Shown: positions 59,105-64,000 of the stretch, piece by piece
Position numbering within the stretch: the stretch's first letter is position 1
Layout of the letters: each line of letters starts with the position of its first letter
Origin: Aegilops tauschii subsp. strangulata
Taxonomy: Eukaryota > Streptophyta > Magnoliopsida > Poales > Poaceae
Direction: 5' to 3'
Length of the DNA: 64,000 nt
Assembly: GCF_002575655.3 (NCBI RefSeq)
Contig: NC_053037.3
Span: 445,377,793 to 445,441,792, forward strand
Position numbers and translations under genes: made by a program
Notes under the pieces: model-generated
Database searches by the model: none
Told to the model about the DNA's origin: nothing
What the model saw: the letters and a program-made list of their open reading frames with translations, nothing else

Positions 59105-60495
59105 TGTTGGAAATATGCCCTAGAGGCAATAATAAATGGTTATCATTATATTTCTTTGTTCATGATAATTGTCTATTGTTCATGCTATAATTGTATTGTC
59201 CGGAAATCGTAATACATGTGTGAATACATAGACCACAACGTGTCCCTAGTAAGCCTCTAGTTGACTAGCTCGTTGATCAACAGATAGTCATGGTTTTCTT
59301 CCTAAAAAAAACAGATAGTCAAGGTTTCCTGACTATGGACATTGGATGTCATTGATAATGGGATCACATCATTAGGAGAATGATGTGATGGACAAGACCC
59401 AATCCTAAGCATAGCATAAAAGATCGTGTAGTTTCGTTTGCTAGAGCTTTTCCAATGTCAAGTATCTTTTCCTTAGACCATGAGATCGTGCAACTCCCGG
59501 ATACCGTAGGAGTGCTTTGGGTGTGCCAAACGTCACAACGTAACTGGGTGACTATAAAGGTGCACTACGGGTATCTCCGAAAGTGTCTGTTGGGTTGGCA
59601 CGGATCGAGACTGGGATTTGTCACTCCATGTGACGGAGAGGTATCTCTGGGCCCACTCGGTAATGCATCATCATAATGAGCTCAATGTGACTAAGGCGTT
59701 AGTCACGGGATCATGCATTGCGGTACGAGTAAAGAGACTTGCCGGTAACGAGATTGAACAAGGTATTGGGATACCGACGATCGAATCTCGGGCAAGTAAC
59801 ATACCGATTGACAAAGGGAATTGTATACGGGATTGATTGAATCCTCGACACCGTGGTTTATCCGATGAGATCATCGTGGAACATGTGGGAGCCAACATGG
59901 GTATCCAGATCCCGCTGTTGGTTATTGACCGGAGAGGCGTCTCGGTCATGTCTGCATGTCTCCCGAACCCGTATGGTCTACACACTTAAGGTTCGGTGAC
60001 GCTAGGGTTGTAGAGATATATGTATGCGGAAACCCGAAAGTTGTTCGGAGTCCCGGATGAGATCCCGGACGTCATGAGAGGTTCCGGAATGGTCCGGAGG
60101 TGAAGAATTATATATAGGAAGTCAAGTTTCGGCCACCGGGAAAGTTTCGGGGGTTACCGGTATTGTACCGGGACCACCGAAAGGGTCCCGGGGGTCCACC
60201 GAGTGGGGCCACCTGTCCCGGAGGGCCCCGTGGGCTGAAAGTGGAAGGGAACCAGCCCTTAGTGGGCTGGGGCGCCCCCCCTTGGGCCTCCCCCCATGCG
60301 CCTAGGGTTGGGAACCCTAGGGGGGAGCTTCCCCCTTGCCTTGGGGGGCAAGGCACCCCTTTCCACCCCTTGGCCGCCGCCCCCCAACCCTAGATGGGTT
60401 TTGGCCGCCCCCCCCCTCCCAAGGGGGCCTATATAAAGGGGGGTGAGGGAGGGCAGCAACACACAGCCTTGGGCGCCTCCCTCCTCCCCTGCAAC

Positions 60496-60539
<44 letters not shown>

Positions 60540-60881
60540 GAAGCTTGGCGAAGCCCTGCCGGAGACCCGCTACATCCACTACCACGCCGTCGTGCTGCTG
60601 GATCTCCATCAACCTCTCCTTCCCCCTTGCTGGATCAAGAAGGAGGAGACGTCGCTGCACCGTACGTGTGTTGAACGCGGAGGTGCCGTCCGTTCGGCAC
60701 TCGGTCATCGGTGATTTGGATCACGGCGAGTACGACTCCGTCATCCACGTTCATTGGAACGCTTCCGCTCGCGATCTACAAGGGTATGTAGATGCACTCC
60801 TTTCCCCTCGTTGCTAGTAGACTCCATAGATGCATCTTGGTGAGCGTAGGAAAATTTTAAATTATGCTACGATTCCCAACA
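59105..60881 (+). repeat. 3' LTR of element C
   Basis: Carries two post-insertion changes not in the 5' LTR: a duplication of 'cagatagtca' with a short A-rich filler (about 32 nt, 59281-59320), and expansion of the CT run to 39 nt (60498-60536). Confidence 0.93.
60498..60536 (+). repeat. (CT)19 microsatellite
   Basis: 39 nt here against 13 nt at the matching place in the 5' LTR (53447-53459); both were equal at insertion. Confidence 0.95.
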
Positions 60882-61087
60882 TGTAGTATCTGCAACAACA
60901 TGCATCAAAGCAATTGATAGCTTGAGATGCATAAGTAAAGAATCTTTACAATCCATAAAACTGCCTTAACACTTCCTGGGACCAGAGCACTACAACAACA
61001 TCCTATAACTATAAGAAGGCTTAAATGATAACAACTCCCTGCTAATGATGTACTGTTAAAATAACCAGAGTAGAAGCTGGGTGTCAC

Positions 61088-61188
61088 CTGCTCAAGAAAA
61101 ACATGATGTTGCAAATGAACTCCCTAAGCACTCGGAGAACCATAAAGCGGCAAATGCATTGGACCTCATTTTTTGTATTCCCAGAGAT
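61088..61188 (-). other. Candidate exon, minus strand
   Basis: Bounded by an acceptor CTGTTGCAG and a donor AG|GTGACA; 101 nt open in one frame (starts ISGNTKNEVQC). No family recognised. It lies between the candidate first exon (61544-61363) and a further candidate exon at 60893-60887, continued at 52080-52021, which element C interrupts. Confidence 0.3.
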
Positions 61189-61362
61189 CTGCAACAGAGA
61201 AGTTACAGAATAGGTCATGACGCCTAGGCTGCGTGTATGGTCATCATCTGAAAATACAGAAACAGACCGCATGAGTGGAAAGGGAGATGATCTAAAACAA
61301 TCTCGTATGAAAAGGTCTGCAAGAAAAGTAGGCAAACAGACAAACAAGCCAGCAGAACTTAC

Positions 61363-61544
61363 AGAAAGGTGGGACAAGCTTCGTCGCTATAATTCCTTCG
61401 CCGCTTCCCCAGTACAGGGTGATCATCTTTAAGTACGGAATGGGGAGGGACGTGCCTCATAGCTGCAATGGCAAGAAGACGGACGCATGAGGAAGACAAC
61501 CGGTGATGGATGCCAACGGCGCGTGTGGCCGCTGTAGCCGCCAT
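61363..61544 (-). other. Candidate first exon of an unrecognised minus-strand gene
   Basis: An ATG at 61544 follows a GC-rich leader-like stretch (61840-61545) and starts MAATAATRAVGIHH; the exon ends at a good donor CT|GTAAGT (61363). Joining it to the nearest acceptor (61316) gives an early stop, so either the exon choice is wrong, the gene is decayed, or the unit is non-coding. No function is proposed. Confidence 0.3.
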
Positions 61545-62729
61545 GGAAGAACGCTGCAGGATGCGACAGTAAAAAAGAGGTAAAGGAAAGAGCCACCATG
61601 GGGACCTGCAGTGGGGGAGTGTAGGGAACAGAGGCAGAAGCAAACCTAGCTCGACGCCGAGACGGAGGACGGCGGCGGCCGGGGTTGAGGAACATAGGAG
61701 CAGTTCGCAGCTCGGGGATGGGGATTGCGTCGCCGATCGGAAACCTGGACGAATCAGGATATGGGACTGGACTGGGCCTTCTACCTTACGACCCAACAAC
61801 AGACGGAAACCGCAGCTCGTTCTGCGGAGTAGCGGCCCACGAAACGGTGCGCTCTACGTGTGATGTGTAACAATGTGGAGTGTTGGGAGGACCAACTGAT
61901 CCAGAGCGTCCATGAGCATGATCGGATGGCTGACGAGTCAAAATCGTTGTGGAGGCTTCAAGGTGGCTCAGTTTTACTGTTTTTCAATGAGGTGAGATAT
62001 GGGTCGAGAACCCACACCCTCGTGTGGCAGGAGCGGCGCCCAATGCCACTAGCCTGAGAGGGCCTTTTATGAATCTTTTGGAAAAGGACGCATATATTTT
62101 TCAATCCCGAAAATTCCATAGCAGTTTTGTTTTTTGCAGCATGGTATTTTTTAGAGGATGATATTTTTAATTTTGAGGGATGGCATTTTTTTTAGTGGCA
62201 CGGCAGTCTTTATTACTTAGCGTATGGCATTTTTTCATTAACAATATAGTGGAATTTTTTATTTGTAATGGCATGTTGGTTTTTCTTGACAATATGGTGG
62301 CATTTTTATTATAATTTTAAGAGATGACATTTCTTATAAATAGGATAGTATTTTTTTATTATAAGAGGGTGGTATTTTCATAAAGAGGATGGGGGATGCC
62401 CTTTTTATTGCAAGAAGATGGCATTTTTATTATAAGAAGATGGTATTTTCTATCATGGCATTTTTTATAGTGGCATTTTTCACAAATCTGTCACGCATGA
62501 TTTATTATGATGGCATTTTTATCCTTTCTCTGTACTTGCTGTTATACATGCAAATCATTTTTGAGATGTGATAGCTTATACATATATTTGTTGTCATTGT
62601 CATTTTTCCCTTTTTCTTATGTAATGGGCTGCAACTCTGCAAGGCCTAGACTGACTGTGCTGGGCTGGGCCGTCCTAGGGTCGCTACGGTTTACCCCCTG
62701 GTGAATGATTGAAATCAATCGCTGGGTCA

Positions 62730-62753
62730 CCCCCCCCCCCCCCCCCCCCCCCC
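62730..62753 (+). repeat. Poly-C tract, 24 nt
   Basis: Twenty-four consecutive C bases; assembly length here is uncertain. The G strand could form a quadruplex. Confidence 0.9.
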
Positions 62754-63027
62754 TCCCTGCCTTGGGCAAACGAATCATTCGATAGGGGGGTCTTCCTCAG
62801 GGACCCGTCGCCAGATAAGGGCATCCAAAATGAATAGCAGGAAACATCATATTTGAAGCCCCCTTGGAATGAGGAGGAAATGATCGAACCAATTTAATTT
62901 GATTCGGGCTCATCTGCTTTCGGTGAACAATAAAATCATAAAAAATAGCAAATAAATTCAAGCAATTTTGAATAAAAAATTAAGTGATATGCTGAAAATG
63001 TCCGTTCCAAAATTCATGGTGTTTACA

Positions 63028-63132
63028 CATTCAAGGAGGTCGTGGCGAAAAAGACAAAATCGACTTCAAACTGTTTTTTTATGTTTCTTAAACACCTAAA
63101 ATTTGTCTTTTTTGCCACGAGCTTCTCGAATG
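63028..63132. repeat. Inverted repeat, about 33-bp arms and 38-nt loop
   Basis: The left arm (63028-63060) includes 'gtcgtggcgaaaaagaca'; the right arm (63099-63132) includes 'tgtcttttttgccacgag'. They pair with a handful of mismatches. Probably the core of a fold-back repeat. Confidence 0.7.
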
Positions 63133-64000
63133 ACCAAACTTCAGCAAATTCAACATGAAAATCGCACATTTGAACATCTTGCTTGCAAAAATATCGATTC
63201 TTTGGATTTTTTTTCTATTTTTAACGATTTTACTATTCATGCCCGGGCTTAGAGCCTAGGAGCCAAATCTCCGCATCCCAGGTTCCGATGCTAACACAAG
63301 TACAATGCCTTTCAGAAAAATTGGGTGAAGATATCTTTTAAAAAGGGCCAAGAATTGCAATAATGTATAACACTAATAGTGAAAAAACAAAAATGCATTA
63401 ATAAGAATGGAAAAATAGCACACAAAATTTGCCTTTACATATAACATGAATTTGCCACATGACTGTCAAAACACAACAAACAGTACCTTTAATTTTCCAT
63501 GATTTTGGAAACACAAAATTTCAGAAAAGATGACATGTGAATTAGGTACACAATTTTCTATGTAATTTGCCATAGTGATTACAAAAAATAGACAAGATGT
63601 TTGTAGCCTAGAAATGCCATACAAGAAATTTTACAAGAATTGATGTGCATAAGAAACTAAATTTTGATAACTTAAAAAATGCAAGAAACTAAAAAGATAT
63701 ACTTCATGCGAAGTTCTTTTAAATTTGACATGCGACTATCTAGAAACTCCCTTAAAAATGAAAAAAGAATGGCAAAATTTTGACCATTTGCCATGCGACT
63801 ATTTATCAAACTCTGGAGAAATTTATAATCGCAAGAAATAGTTTTTGACCATAGAAAAATATTGATCCCTGATAACCACCTGATGTTCGGTCTGGAACGA
63901 CACCAGCCGGAACGAATCGTTCGGCAAGACGTGGGAAACCGATCGAAAACGTCCTAGCACGAACCATTGAGAGACCTTGTCGCTAATTCTAGCTTTTTTT

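Larger units (their letters stand above)
52081..60881 (+). mobile_element. Element C: complete Angela/WIS-type copia retrotransposon
   Basis: 8,801 bp with a perfect 5-bp target duplication tgtag (52076-52080 and 60882-60886). 5' LTR 52081-53804 (1,724 bp); primer-binding site TGGTATCAGAGCC (53806-53818), matching the 3' end of initiator tRNA-Met; polypurine tract AGTGCAAGTGGGAGAC (59089-59104); 3' LTR 59105-60881 (1,777 bp). The LTRs differ by about 20 substitutions plus three length changes, so the insertion is young on the scale of plant genomes. Confidence 0.95.
61860..64000. other. AT-rich repeat DNA, no gene
   Basis: 62140-62530 is a run of 'atggcatttttt'-like words and 63420-63800 has 'tttgccatg' words, the kind of degenerate motif found inside some grass DNA transposons; termini not identified. 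A 24-base C run lies at 62730-62753 and a stem-loop at 63028-63132. Confidence 0.4.

Overview
This is a plant nuclear window, almost certainly from a wheat-tribe grass (Triticeae). The identity is inferred from the repeats: three LTRs that start TGTTGGAAATATGCCC and end CCCAACA, as in the Angela/WIS copia family, an Au-like SINE, a Stowaway MITE, MULE and Harbinger debris and RNase H-bearing LINEs, with a few short low-copy genes between them. There are no prokaryotic operons, CRISPR arrays or rRNA genes.

Layout. 0-7 kb: a two-exon non-specific lipid transfer protein gene (1029-1444) sits between two diverged direct repeats, followed by repeat-derived non-coding DNA. 7-13.3 kb: a MULE with about 165-bp inverted repeats, a Stowaway MITE inside Tourist-like sequence, and a long decayed LINE. 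13.6-18.9 kb: an F-box gene whose 3' flank was split by a MULE-type MITE and then a LINE; a cysteine-rich secreted peptide gene of ESF1/MEG type on the minus strand, visible only after splicing (16915-17424); a Harbinger transposase tail; and a truncated F-box pseudogene.

22.0-47.9 kb is a nest of elements. A 4.95-kb copia element with identical 139-bp LTRs (element D, minus strand, TSD cgtac) was split by an Angela-type element (A, 23861-44786, TSD ggtac). A is chimeric: it holds two copies of a decayed Angela interior, a third unrelated LTR, and about 4 kb of foreign DNA with a SINE and Harbinger pieces. A was later hit by a 3.69-kb solo LTR (38559-42249, TSD attgg).

47.9-64 kb: a truncated LINE carrying RNase H, a second MULE inserted into one unit of a tandem duplication, a fragment of the F-box 3' flank without its insertions, a miniature LTR element with 71-bp LTRs, and a complete young Angela copy (C, 52081-60881, TSD tgtag). 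C lies inside a minus-strand stretch with exon/intron-like signals. The last 2 kb is AT-rich repeat DNA.

The genes do not form a pathway. The three supportable host genes encode a secreted lipid-binding-type protein, a putative SCF substrate adaptor and a secreted cysteine-rich peptide. The best new observations are the spliced ESF1-like gene, element D with a reading frame that is continuous across a 21-kb insertion, the chimeric non-autonomous Angela, the miniature LTR element, and several insertion sites whose empty counterparts lie in the same window. I found no undescribed multi-gene system.
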